Source: an uncultured Oscillospiraceae bacterium (GTDB lineage: Bacteria > Bacillota > Clostridia > Oscillospirales > Ruminococcaceae). Taken from it: 6,647 nt of DNA. The position numbers and the translations under genes are program-made. The notes below the pieces were generated by a model. It saw only the letters and a list, made by a program, of their open reading frames with translations. It made no database searches and was not told the origin of the DNA. The stretch covers positions 1-6,647 of the forward strand of contig UQQY01000127.1 in assembly GCA_900543295.1 (NCBI GenBank), read 5' to 3'. Shown in pieces: positions 1 to 6,089 of this stretch; position 1 is the stretch's first letter; every line of letters begins with the position of its first letter.

Positions 1-845
1 CTGCCGAGAGAAATATGCCAACGGTGCCAGAACTCCGTTATGCTTGCGGAGATATACGGATAGTTGAAATTTTCGCAAAAACGGAATCCGAAAATGCGCC
101 CGAGTCCTATCGCCATATCCGAATACCCGGAAAAATCAAAATAGATGTGCAGCATATATGCCGCGGCATACAGCCAATAAAACAGCACGGTTTTCTCACC
201 GTAAGCCTTGAATTCGGACACGATAAGTGCCGCGGAATTTGCGAGGAGAATCTTTTTTGCGAGACCGACTGCGAAGCGCGTGATTCCCTCCGACGCATCG
301 GCAAGCGTGGTTTTTCGGTTTTTCAGACTCCCGACAATATCCGAATAGCGGACAATGGGACCGGCTATCAGTTGCGGGAACATCGCCACATACATCGCAA
401 GATCGATAAAATTGCGCTGTGCCGGCACATCGCCGCGATAAACATCTATGACATAGCTCAGGATCTGGAATGTATAAAAACTGATACCTACCGGCAGAGC
501 CACCTTCAGAAGCGGGATGGAAAGACCTGTTACCGCATTGAAGTTCCCGATAAAAAAGTCCGCATATTTGCAGTAAGCAAGCAGACCGAGACTGGCGACT
601 GCCGAAACGGCAAGTGCCAACTTGGCAATTTTCGTCCCGCGAAAGCGTTCAACCAAAAGTGCGGCAATATACGACTGCGTTACCGCCGCAAGCATAAAAA
701 CGAGATATTTCGGCTCCCCCCAACCGTAGAACAAGAGACTTGCCAAAAGAAGCACAAAATTCTTCATACGGTCGGGAGCAACGAAATACACGAGCAGAAC
801 ACACGGCAGGAAGCAGTACAGAAATGTTATACTTGAAAACAGCAT
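1..845 (-). CDS. MBOAT family O-acyltransferase, AlgI/DltB-like (partial, N-terminal 281 residues)
   Basis: Polytopic membrane protein of the MBOAT superfamily, which in bacteria moves acyl groups (usually acetyl) onto exported polysaccharides or teichoic acids. Translating the minus strand gives the typical AlgI-like start MLFSSITFLYCFLPC and several hydrophobic helices. It also gives the family blocks LPVGISFYTFQ (about 117-127), PQLIAGPIVRYSDI (157-170), LHIYFDFSGYSDMAIGLG (232-249, His233) and FWHRWHISLG (272-281, His274 and His277). Family members are about 450-500 residues, so roughly 180 residues, including the later conserved histidine region, lie beyond the window edge. The ATG lies 9 nt after the lipoprotein stop codon. 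No clear Shine-Dalgarno site precedes it, so translation is probably coupled to the upstream gene. The family is clear. The substrate cannot be told from this fragment. Confidence 0.93.
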   Translation of the reverse strand, partial: MLFSSITFLYCFLPCVLLVYFVAPDRMKNFVLLLASLLFYGWGEPKYLVFMLAAVTQSYIAALLVERFRGTKIAKLALAVSAVASLGLLAYCKYADFFIGNFNAVTGLSIPLLKVALPVGISFYTFQILSYVIDVYRGDVPAQRNFIDLAMYVAMFPQLIAGPIVRYSDIVGSLKNRKTTLADASEGITRFAVGLAKKILLANSAALIVSEFKAYGEKTVLFYWLYAAAYMLHIYFDFSGYSDMAIGLGRIFGFRFCENFNYPYISASITEFWHRWHISLG

Positions 846-854
846 AGCTTTGTA

Positions 855-1439
855 TTATGCGATGGGCACATCGAAAAGCTGTTTTGTTGAACTGTATTCA
901 GCCGACAGCTTTGCTGTAAAGGTGTCCGTCAGTTCCTTGGCGCCGAACACGGAAACGACATAATCGCCGACGGTCAGAATAACGAGCTTTTCGGGAAATC
1001 CGCACAGCCATTGGCGAGCAAGAATGTTTTCTTTAATTTTACCTGCAAGCGCTTCGACGTTTCCGGAGTCTTTAACATGGTATACACCGCAGGAAAAGTT
1101 GTTCTGATTAAGCATATGCATAAGCGATGCGGCATCGTCGATCTCGGAAGCGTTTGCCTTCGGGAAGCCAAGCTCAAAGTCAAGGGCTTCTGCATCGGAA
1201 ACATCGAATTTGCCGGGCTTATCTTCCTTCATATGCTTTTCGGAACCGCCTGTTGCGGGAAATTTTTCGTCGGTTGAATACTTGCTCCAGACCTTTTCAA
1301 GAATTTCCAAAGTGCTTTTGGCCTGCCCCTTGGAGGCATCGGAAGGCGTGGTCGTCCCGTTTTCGCCGTTCTGCTTTGCGCAGGCTGCAAAAGAGAGCAG
1401 CAAAACGGCAGCAAGTGCAAGTGCAATAATCTTTTTCAT
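855..1439 (-). CDS. Putative lipoprotein, DUF4358-like
   Basis: Predicted 194-residue lipoprotein anchored on the outer face of the membrane. The N-terminus MKKIIALALAAVLLLSFAAC is a lipoprotein signal with the lipid-attachment cysteine at residue 20. The -3 residue is Phe, which is unusual but tolerated. A low-complexity linker rich in Gly, Thr and Ser follows, then a compact mixed alpha/beta region from about residue 75 to the end. The pattern of that region (an acidic block, a central helix, then the strands EKLVILTVGDYVVSVFGAK) recalls DUF4358, a domain often encoded beside MBOAT acyltransferases in Clostridia. This assignment is from memory of the family pattern. The start is the ATG at 1439 because AAAGGA lies 9 nt upstream. 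An ATG six codons earlier overlaps that site and would disrupt the signal peptide. The gene is 68 bp after HK1 and 9 bp before the MBOAT gene, so it is probably cotranscribed with at least the latter. Confidence 0.8.
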   Translation of the reverse strand: MKKIIALALAAVLLLSFAACAKQNGENGTTTPSDASKGQAKSTLEILEKVWSKYSTDEKFPATGGSEKHMKEDKPGKFDVSDAEALDFELGFPKANASEIDDAASLMHMLNQNNFSCGVYHVKDSGNVEALAGKIKENILARQWLCGFPEKLVILTVGDYVVSVFGAKELTDTFTAKLSAEYSSTKQLFDVPIA

Positions 1440-1507
1440 AATATAGTTTCCTTTCACTTTAGGTTTTGTTGTCGTAACAGTACCTGTAAACCGACTGACG
1501 GCAATAA

Positions 1508-2698
1508 TTATGTTGTTTTTCTCAGGGGAAGGCTGATCTCAAACACCGCGCCGCCGTCGTTTGACGCGGATATTGTGCCTTTGTGCAATGACACAATTTC
1601 TTTTGCGAGCGAAAGCCCGATCCCTGCTCCCCCTTTGCGGGTGCTGTAAAAGCGGTCAAAAATGTGAGGTAAAAGCTCAGGCGCAATGCCTTCTCCATCG
1701 TCACGGATACGAACAATGGCTTTCCCACTGTCTGCCTTACATTCAATTTGTATTTCCTTTTTCGCATACCGCAGTGCGTTGGTGATGATATTGATAAACG
1801 CACGGCGGAGCTGAACCTCATCGCAGTTTACCAAAACAGGATCTTCGTCAAAGCAAAGCGAGATACGCAGGTTTTTCTGCTCCGCCAACTGTTCGGTGCT
1901 GCGCAGGCAGTCATATAAAAGCTCACGGACATCCATCGAATGGAACTCCGCATTGGCTTGTCCCGACTCCAATCGGGAGAGTGCGAGCAGCTCTTCCACC
2001 AATTCGGACATCTGTTCTGTCTCCTCCAGAATGATCCCGGATGCCCCGACAGGATCAAGAACCCCGGTATGGATACCTTCCGCACAGCCCTGAACAGCCA
2101 TCATCGGCGTTTTCAGCTCGTGCGACACATTCTGGAAAAACCATTTCTGGGATTCGTGCGCCTTTTCAACATAGCCTCCGAGCTTCCAGCCAAAGAGACA
2201 GACAATCACGCTGAGCACTGCCAACACCGCGAAAAAAACTGCATTCAGATAAGCCGAATATTGCATAACTGCTCCGACATCCACGTACAGAATGTACGAA
2301 TATGCGTCCTCATATTCATCGGCTTCGACCTGTGATATTCGGAAAACAAATCGGCTGCCGCCGGTTTTCAGCGTATGAAATTCATCAGCGGCAGGCTTTT
2401 CCTCCCGGCAGTATTTCCGCAATTGATATTCAGCCTTTGAAAGGTGTTCCGACTCTGTAAGACCCTCTTCAACTTCAAGATACCGAACACTGGACGCAAG
2501 AAAATGCTCCTCCCCTTCATCCGTTATCTTGGTAAGCGGGATAGGGTCCTTACGCTCATCCTCCAAAAGTATCGCCTTCTGTGCCTCTGCCGTCAGATAT
2601 TCCGGAATAAAGATATTAACGGTGGCAAGCAGCACCGCAAAAACAAACAGCATCGTACCGAGAACGGATACGGTGATTTTTCTTCTTATATGCTTCAT
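1508..2698 (-). CDS. Sensor histidine kinase HK1 (membrane-bound, no HAMP)
   Basis: Membrane histidine kinase of 396 residues that autophosphorylates and passes the phosphate to RR1. Transmembrane helix 1 is at about residues 11-31, an extracytoplasmic domain of about 120 residues follows (31-150), and helix 2 is at about 151-170. Only about 15 residues separate helix 2 from the dimerisation region, so there is no room for a HAMP domain. The H-box is FFQNVSHELKTP with phospho-acceptor His193. The N-box is around NIITNALRYA (Asn307). The G1 box is DDGEGI (333-338), the F-box is around FDRFY (347-351), and the G2 box is GGAGIGLSL (356-364). All catalytic elements look intact. The ATG overlaps the RR1 stop as ATGA, with GGAGG 6 nt upstream inside the last RR1 codons, so translation is coupled. 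The extracytoplasmic domain matches no sensor family I recognise, so the ligand is unknown. Confidence 0.96.
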   Translation of the reverse strand: MKHIRRKITVSVLGTMLFVFAVLLATVNIFIPEYLTAEAQKAILLEDERKDPIPLTKITDEGEEHFLASSVRYLEVEEGLTESEHLSKAEYQLRKYCREEKPAADEFHTLKTGGSRFVFRISQVEADEYEDAYSYILYVDVGAVMQYSAYLNAVFFAVLAVLSVIVCLFGWKLGGYVEKAHESQKWFFQNVSHELKTPMMAVQGCAEGIHTGVLDPVGASGIILEETEQMSELVEELLALSRLESGQANAEFHSMDVRELLYDCLRSTEQLAEQKNLRISLCFDEDPVLVNCDEVQLRRAFINIITNALRYAKKEIQIECKADSGKAIVRIRDDGEGIAPELLPHIFDRFYSTRKGGAGIGLSLAKEIVSLHKGTISASNDGGAVFEISLPLRKTT

Positions 2699-3396
2699 TT
2701 CCCGCCTCCGTCCGATCGCAGGCGGTAGCCGTATCCCCAGACCGTCTCGATCTGCACCTTGCTGTCTGCCGAGGAGAGCTTGCTGCGTATGCGGCGCAGT
2801 GTTTCATCGGTCACTCTGGTTTCCACCTCGTCATTGTATCCCCAGATGTGGGTGAGCAGCTCATCGCGCGAAAAGGCCTTGCCCTCGCCACGCATCAGAA
2901 AGAGAAGCATCTTCAGCTCATTCGGGGAAAGTGCAAGAGGTTTTTCTCTGCAGAAAAGCTGCTTCTCATCACCCGAAAAGCGCAAATCTCCAACGGCAAT
3001 ATCCCTGTCCGTCGGATCTCCGCCTCTTTCCATCTCCACGCGGCGAAGTAGAGATTTAACACGCATCAGGAGAACCGTCGGGCGGAACGGCTTGGTCAGA
3101 TAGTCGTCACCGCCTTGCAGAATACCGTTGACGTAGTCGTATTCGGTATCCTTTGCCGTCAAAAGAATGATGGGAACGCTATCCTTTTCACGGATGAGGC
3201 GGCAGCAGGTAAGTCCGTCGGTCCCGGGCATCATAATATCCAAAATAACAAGATCGGAGCGCCTTTTGAAAAACGCGCCTAAAAGTGCGTCGCCTGTTTC
3301 AAACGCGCACACCTCATATCCGTCATTTTCAAGAAAGCTCCGAAGAGTTTCTCTTATGTTTTTTTCATCCTCCGCAATATAGATAAGCTGTTTCAT
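2695..3396 (-). CDS. OmpR/PhoB-family response regulator RR1
   Basis: Cytoplasmic DNA-binding response regulator of 233 residues, normal for the family. The receiver domain spans about residues 3-115, with acidic residues Asp10 and Glu11, phospho-acceptor Asp53 in VILDIMMPGTDG, Thr80 in LLTAKD and Lys102 in YLTKPF. A winged-helix effector domain spans about 130-228, with the recognition-helix region VTDETLRRIRSKL and the wing VWGYGYRL. It is the cognate regulator of HK1, whose gene overlaps its stop by 4 nt. The ATG at 3396 follows a G-run (3401-3405) only 4 nt away, a short spacing for a ribosome site. A strong inverted repeat (3416-3446) precedes that site, so initiation or readthrough transcription may be controlled there. 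The target genes are unknown. The flanking secreted protein and lipoprotein/MBOAT genes are candidates by position only. Confidence 0.96.
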   Translation of the reverse strand: MKQLIYIAEDEKNIRETLRSFLENDGYEVCAFETGDALLGAFFKRRSDLVILDIMMPGTDGLTCCRLIREKDSVPIILLTAKDTEYDYVNGILQGGDDYLTKPFRPTVLLMRVKSLLRRVEMERGGDPTDRDIAVGDLRFSGDEKQLFCREKPLALSPNELKMLLFLMRGEGKAFSRDELLTHIWGYNDEVETRVTDETLRRIRSKLSSADSKVQIETVWGYGYRLRSDGGGK

Positions 3397-3415
3397 AGTA
3401 CCCCCAAAAACCGAT

Positions 3416-3446
3416 ACGGAGCCGTGCCGTACGGATACGGCTCCGT
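3416..3446 (-). terminator. Perfect 10-bp inverted repeat upstream of RR1: weak terminator or attenuator
   Basis: The arms 3416-3425 and 3437-3446 are exact reverse complements (ACGGAGCCGT / ACGGCTCCGT) with an 11-nt loop that contains the palindrome CCGTACGG. In the minus-strand transcript the stem is followed 5 nt later by five U residues (3406-3410), then by the G-run that serves as the RR1 ribosome site. The position, after the secreted-protein gene and before RR1, suits partial termination. The short, offset U-run makes it a weak terminator at best, so attenuation or mRNA processing is also possible. Confidence 0.55.
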
Positions 3447-3493
3447 GCGTGTGGTTTATTTGATTTTTTCACAGTCCGCAAGGTCGGCTTCGT

Positions 3494-3940
3494 TCAGTTC
3501 AAAATCATGTCCGGCTCGTTTGCCGCAATCTTCTCGTCATACTCATCGTTGACGCGTTCCCAAAGCTCCGCGTTGCGTTCAAGAACCGAGTCGAGTTTTT
3601 CATAGAGAGCGTCGATTTCACCGTAAAGCTGATCTGCGTTCTCGTCCGTCATGCGATAGTAAAGCTCGTCAATCTGTGCTTCCAGCGATTCGATTTCGGC
3701 AAGGTCTGCAAGCAGAGCCGATTTCTCCTGTTCGCTCAGAAAGCTCAGATTTTTAACAAAGCTTTCAAGCGACTGTCCGACACATTCGCCTGAAGGCTCT
3801 GCGGCGGCAATGCACGGATCGTTCGCACATTCTCCCGACTTCTCCGCATTTGCCGAAACAGTAGCCGTGGAAACGGTAACAATGCTCAGCACAAGTACGA
3901 GAGTGAGAAGTGATGTAAATACGGTTTTTTTGCTTTTCAT
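3494..3940 (-). CDS. Small secreted cysteine-containing helical protein, function unknown
   Basis: Predicted exported protein of 148 residues whose family I do not recognise. Residues 1-32 form a Sec signal peptide (MKSKK, a long hydrophobic core, then VSANA, likely cut after Ala32). The mature part starts with a short segment holding Cys38, Cys43 and Cys53 and a repeated SGEC tetrapeptide (35-38 and 50-53). An acidic, heptad-like region rich in Glu and Leu follows (about 58-140) and should form long helices or a coiled coil. The LSEQEK element (68-73) at the start of a helix loosely resembles the LTxxQ pattern of Spy/CpxP periplasmic proteins, but this is analogy only. The ATG at 3940 is chosen because AAGGAG lies 8 nt upstream. 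The longer reading from 3997 adds a non-signal N-terminus. The gene lies between two two-component systems, so it may be a regulated product or a sensing partner. A different frame continues past the stop codon (see findings). Confidence 0.8.
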   Translation of the reverse strand: MKSKKTVFTSLLTLVLVLSIVTVSTATVSANAEKSGECANDPCIAAAEPSGECVGQSLESFVKNLSFLSEQEKSALLADLAEIESLEAQIDELYYRMTDENADQLYGEIDALYEKLDSVLERNAELWERVNDEYDEKIAANEPDMILN

Positions 3941-3963
3941 AGTAAGTGCTCCTTTAATTTTAT

Positions 3964-3983
3964 TTGCGGTTTTTTTACCGCAA
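3964..3983 (-). other. Stem-loop in the leader of the secreted-protein gene
   Basis: The arms 3964-3970 and 3977-3983 (TTGCGGT / ACCGCAA) form a perfect 7-bp stem with a 6-nt homopolymer loop. In the minus-strand RNA the loop is poly-A and no U-tract follows, so it does not look like a terminator. If transcription begins near 3981, the hairpin would sit at the extreme 5' end of the mRNA, about 11 nt before the Shine-Dalgarno site. That is where a stabilising 5' hairpin, or a DNA operator, would be expected. Confidence 0.4.
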
Positions 3984-3987
3984 CCTA

Positions 3988-3996
3988 AGTATATCA
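3988..3996 (-). promoter_or_regulatory. Candidate extended -10 promoter for the secreted-protein gene
   Basis: On the minus strand the sequence reads TGATATACT, an extended -10 (TGn plus TATACT, one mismatch from TATAAT). No good -35 is seen at 17 bp. The predicted start point is near 3981, about 40 nt before the start codon at 3940. This fits a separate transcript for the small secreted protein after HK2. Confidence 0.45.
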
Positions 3997-4080
3997 ATGC
4001 TAAGAAGCCGATTCACCGTAAAAACGCCTGAAAATTGTCACAAAACCGTAAGAATCAAAAGCTGTGCCTGCATTTTCACT

Positions 4081-5229
4081 TTACAGTAACTTTGTTTTCA
4101 TGTCTGTCGGGAGCTTCACCGCTACAGTCGTCCCCTTTTCCGAACTTTCCTCAATCAGAACCTCACCGCCGTGCAGTGCGACGATCTCCCACACCAACGA
4201 AAGTCCCAATCCCACGCCGCCGTATTCTCTGCTTCTGGATTTGTCCACGCGGAAAAAGGGCTGGAAAATACTCTCTCTGTATTTCTCCGGTATGCCGCAG
4301 CCGGTATCTGAGACCCGAATGACTAACCGATTTTTTTCATCGGTAATCATAATACGCACCGTTCCGTTTGGGCGATTGTAGCGTATAGAATTTTCGGTCA
4401 GATTAAAGAGCATACGATAAATCAGTGTGTCACTGCCGATCATAACTCCGTCGCCTTCACTTTCAAGGATTATGCCGTTTCTGTCCGCAAGCGGAGCAAG
4501 GTCAGCAAAGATCTCCTCAACCATAGGAGCCAATTCAATACGGTCAGTGCAGGGTACCGTCTTGAGCTCACTCATTTCAAGCAGCGTCTTCGTCATTTGC
4601 GTCATACGTTCGGTCTGCTCGCACAGCAGGCACAGAAAATCCGCCGTTTCCGGCAATACCTCGAGATGTTCCGCAGAAAACAGTTCAAGCTGTGCCTGCA
4701 TCAACGAAAGCGGCGTGCGCAGCTCATGAGCGGCATTCCCCGTAAACTGACGCTGTGCGGTAAAGCCTTCGTCAAGACGTTCAAGCATCTGATTGAACGA
4801 CCGGCTGAATTGCCGGAATTCCGGCAGAACATCTTCGTTGATCTTCATGTCCGTCAGATTGTTCAGTTGAACCTTTTCCACTTGAGAAGTAAAAGTGTGC
4901 AGAGGCTTCAGCGCGTGTCCGCTTAAAAAGTACGCAAGCACACCGCCGAGGATTGTTACTGCTGCCGTGATATACCAGTTGGTGGTGATAAATGATTCCT
5001 GCGCCCCGTGTACAACAATGGTCAATTCCTCGTCGAGCTTCTTTTGCTCGGGATCAAAATACTCCGGTTCTCCCCTGTCCGTATCCCCGTAGCCCGTAAT
5101 ATAAGAGCCTATGGAATCCATATAATGCCTGCCGGAATATCCGAGCAGGACATTCATAAAAACACAGGTTGCTCCGATAAGAAATACAGTCATTAAGGTG
5201 ATCCGCCATTGCAAGGATAGCTTTTTCAC
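4081..5229 (-). CDS. Sensor histidine kinase HK2 (HAMP, HisKA, HATPase)
   Basis: Membrane histidine kinase of 382 residues and partner of RR2. Transmembrane helix 1 is at about 11-30, an acidic Tyr-rich extracytoplasmic loop of about 55 residues lies at 31-85, and helix 2 is at about 86-103. A HAMP-type linker follows at about 104-156, beginning with HALKPLHTFT. The H-box is FTGNAAHELRTPL with phospho-acceptor His168. The N-box is around NLTENSIRYN (Asn280). The G1 box is DTGCGI (308-313) and the G2 box is GGVGLGLSL (337-345). All catalytic elements appear present. The start is GTG, overlapping the RR2 stop as GTGA, with GGAGGA upstream in the RR2 tail codons, so translation is coupled. The short periplasmic loop suggests sensing of a small ligand, membrane state or a protein partner. 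The signal is unknown. Confidence 0.96.
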   Translation of the reverse strand: MKKLSLQWRITLMTVFLIGATCVFMNVLLGYSGRHYMDSIGSYITGYGDTDRGEPEYFDPEQKKLDEELTIVVHGAQESFITTNWYITAAVTILGGVLAYFLSGHALKPLHTFTSQVEKVQLNNLTDMKINEDVLPEFRQFSRSFNQMLERLDEGFTAQRQFTGNAAHELRTPLSLMQAQLELFSAEHLEVLPETADFLCLLCEQTERMTQMTKTLLEMSELKTVPCTDRIELAPMVEEIFADLAPLADRNGIILESEGDGVMIGSDTLIYRMLFNLTENSIRYNRPNGTVRIMITDEKNRLVIRVSDTGCGIPEKYRESIFQPFFRVDKSRSREYGGVGLGLSLVWEIVALHGGEVLIEESSEKGTTVAVKLPTDMKTKLL

Positions 5230-5903
5230 AACTTCTCTTCCTCCATAACATACCCTTCCCCGATTCGGTTGCGGACGGGGTCGAAACCAAGTGCGGCACG
5301 CAGTTTCTTCCGCAGTGCGGAAATATGTACCCGAATCGAATTGCTGAAATTATCCACACTGTTGTCCCACACATGGTCAAGCAGTTCTTCCTGACTGACG
5401 GGGTGCCCCTGATTGAGCAGTAAGTATTCAAGTATCCCGAGTTCCTTTCGGGTAAGTGACAGCTCCTGTCCGTCAGCTGAGGCGGTACGGGTCTTAGTGT
5501 CAAAGGAAAGCTTACCGCAGGTAAGAACCACATCATTCTGTGTAAACTGACGGCGGGTAAGACTGCGTATCCTTGCTTCCAACTCCTCTAAATGAAAAGG
5601 CTTTGCCAGATAATCATTGGCTCCGGCATCCAGCCCCTCCACCTTGTCAGCGACCTCACTGCGCGCCGAAAGAATCAGCACCTTTGTATCTCTGTCGGTT
5701 TGCCGCAGCGTTCTGAGCACCGTCATACCATCCGCCCCCGGCAGATTCAGATCCAGTAAAACAAGATCGTACCGCTCCACACCGAGCAGCTCAATCGCTT
5801 TGTTTCCGTCGCAGCAAAAATCCACGCTGTAAGCGAGCCGCCTGAGACTGCGAACTATCGTCTCGCATAAAGCGCGTTCATCTTCAACCACTAAAATATG
5901 CAT
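5226..5903 (-). CDS. OmpR/PhoB-family response regulator RR2
   Basis: DNA-binding response regulator of 225 residues. The receiver domain spans about 1-115, with Glu7 and Asp8, phospho-acceptor Asp51 in LVLLDLNLPGADG, Ser79 in LILSAR and Lys101 in YLAKPF. The winged-helix domain covers about 125-221, with recognition-helix region NSIRVHISALRKKL and the wing NRIGEGYVM. The ATG at 5903 is supported by a strong AAGGAG site 8 nt upstream. The gene leads an RR2-HK2 pair with a 4-nt overlap and is divergent from the CXXC/4Fe-4S operon across 5904-6126. Regulators in this position commonly control themselves and the divergent transcript. The inverted repeats in that region are candidate binding sites, but OmpR-type proteins usually bind direct repeats, so this link is an inference. 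Confidence 0.96.
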   Translation of the reverse strand: MHILVVEDERALCETIVRSLRRLAYSVDFCCDGNKAIELLGVERYDLVLLDLNLPGADGMTVLRTLRQTDRDTKVLILSARSEVADKVEGLDAGANDYLAKPFHLEELEARIRSLTRRQFTQNDVVLTCGKLSFDTKTRTASADGQELSLTRKELGILEYLLLNQGHPVSQEELLDHVWDNSVDNFSNSIRVHISALRKKLRAALGFDPVRNRIGEGYVMEEEKL

Positions 5904-5932
5904 AGGAAATCTCCTTCCGTTTTTTCAACTAT

Positions 5933-5938
5933 ATTATA
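5933..5938 (-). promoter_or_regulatory. Candidate -10 box, proximal RR2 promoter
   Basis: A perfect TATAAT on the minus strand, 30 nt upstream of the RR2 start codon. The predicted start point is near 5926, giving a short leader that still includes the AAGGAG site. No consensus -35 lies at 17 bp. The nearest match, TTGCGA in IR1, is 21 bp away, which suggests activator dependence if the promoter is real. Confidence 0.45.
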
Positions 5939-5958
5939 CCGCGAAGCAAAAATGCTTA

Positions 5959-5980
5959 CTCGCAACGGTATTTTTGCGAG
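5959..5980. promoter_or_regulatory. Inverted repeat IR1, CTCGCAA-N8-TTGCGAG
   Basis: Perfect 7-bp arms at 5959-5965 and 5974-5980 with an 8-bp spacer. The repeat centre is 34 bp upstream of the centre of the minus-strand TATAAT at 5933-5938. The arm nearer to that box carries the -35-like hexamer TTGCGA with a 21-bp spacer. It is a candidate operator in front of RR2. Confidence 0.5.
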
Positions 5981-6023
5981 GCCGTCAATACCACCGTCGT
6001 GCGCGGCAGGACCTTCTGCGAAT

Positions 6024-6032
6024 ATTATATCA
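6024..6032 (-). promoter_or_regulatory. Candidate extended -10, distal RR2 promoter
   Basis: The minus strand reads TGATATAAT, a perfect extended -10. A TTAACA hexamer in IR2 (6050-6055) lies 20 bp upstream. Transcription would start near 6017 and give RR2 a leader of about 110 nt that includes IR1. Confidence 0.45.
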
Positions 6033-6049
6033 CATGAAAATAAAATTTT

Positions 6050-6071
6050 TGTTAAGTTTTCGTTCTTAACA
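6050..6071. promoter_or_regulatory. Inverted repeat IR2, TGTTAAG-N8-CTTAACA
   Basis: Perfect 7-bp arms at 6050-6056 and 6065-6071 with an 8-bp spacer. Each arm contains TTAACA pointing outwards, one mismatch from the -35 consensus. The centre is 34 bp from the minus-strand TATAAT (6024-6029) and 35 bp from the plus-strand TACAAT (6093-6098). A dimeric regulator bound here could act on both divergent promoters. Confidence 0.55.
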
Positions 6072-6089
6072 GGGATTTTATATCCACTG

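Noticed and set aside
15..836. Long plus-strand open frame of 273 codons
   Set aside because: It is the antisense of the MBOAT gene. The minus strand gives clear family motifs, whereas the plus-strand translation is rich in Cys, Arg and His with no recognisable domain.
1011..1446. Several plus-strand open frames opposite the lipoprotein gene
   Set aside because: They are antisense to a gene with a good ribosome site and a lipoprotein signal. They have no ribosome sites of their own and low-complexity products.
1440..1507. Possible promoter or terminator between HK1 and the lipoprotein gene
   Set aside because: Only 4-bp stems and poor -10/-35 matches were found, not enough to report a site.
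3964..3983. Hairpin read as an intrinsic terminator of HK2
   Set aside because: The T-rich run is in the loop rather than after the stem on the relevant strand, so it lacks the U-tract a terminator needs.
3941..3997. Upstream ATG giving the secreted protein 19 more residues
   Set aside because: It would put a polar, non-signal stretch before a clear signal peptide. The AAGGAG site fits only the ATG at 3940, and the predicted promoter overlaps the upstream start.
4035..4381. Plus-strand open frames opposite the end of HK2
   Set aside because: They are shadows of the HK2 ATPase domain. Their translations are Pro/Ser/Arg-rich with no domain.
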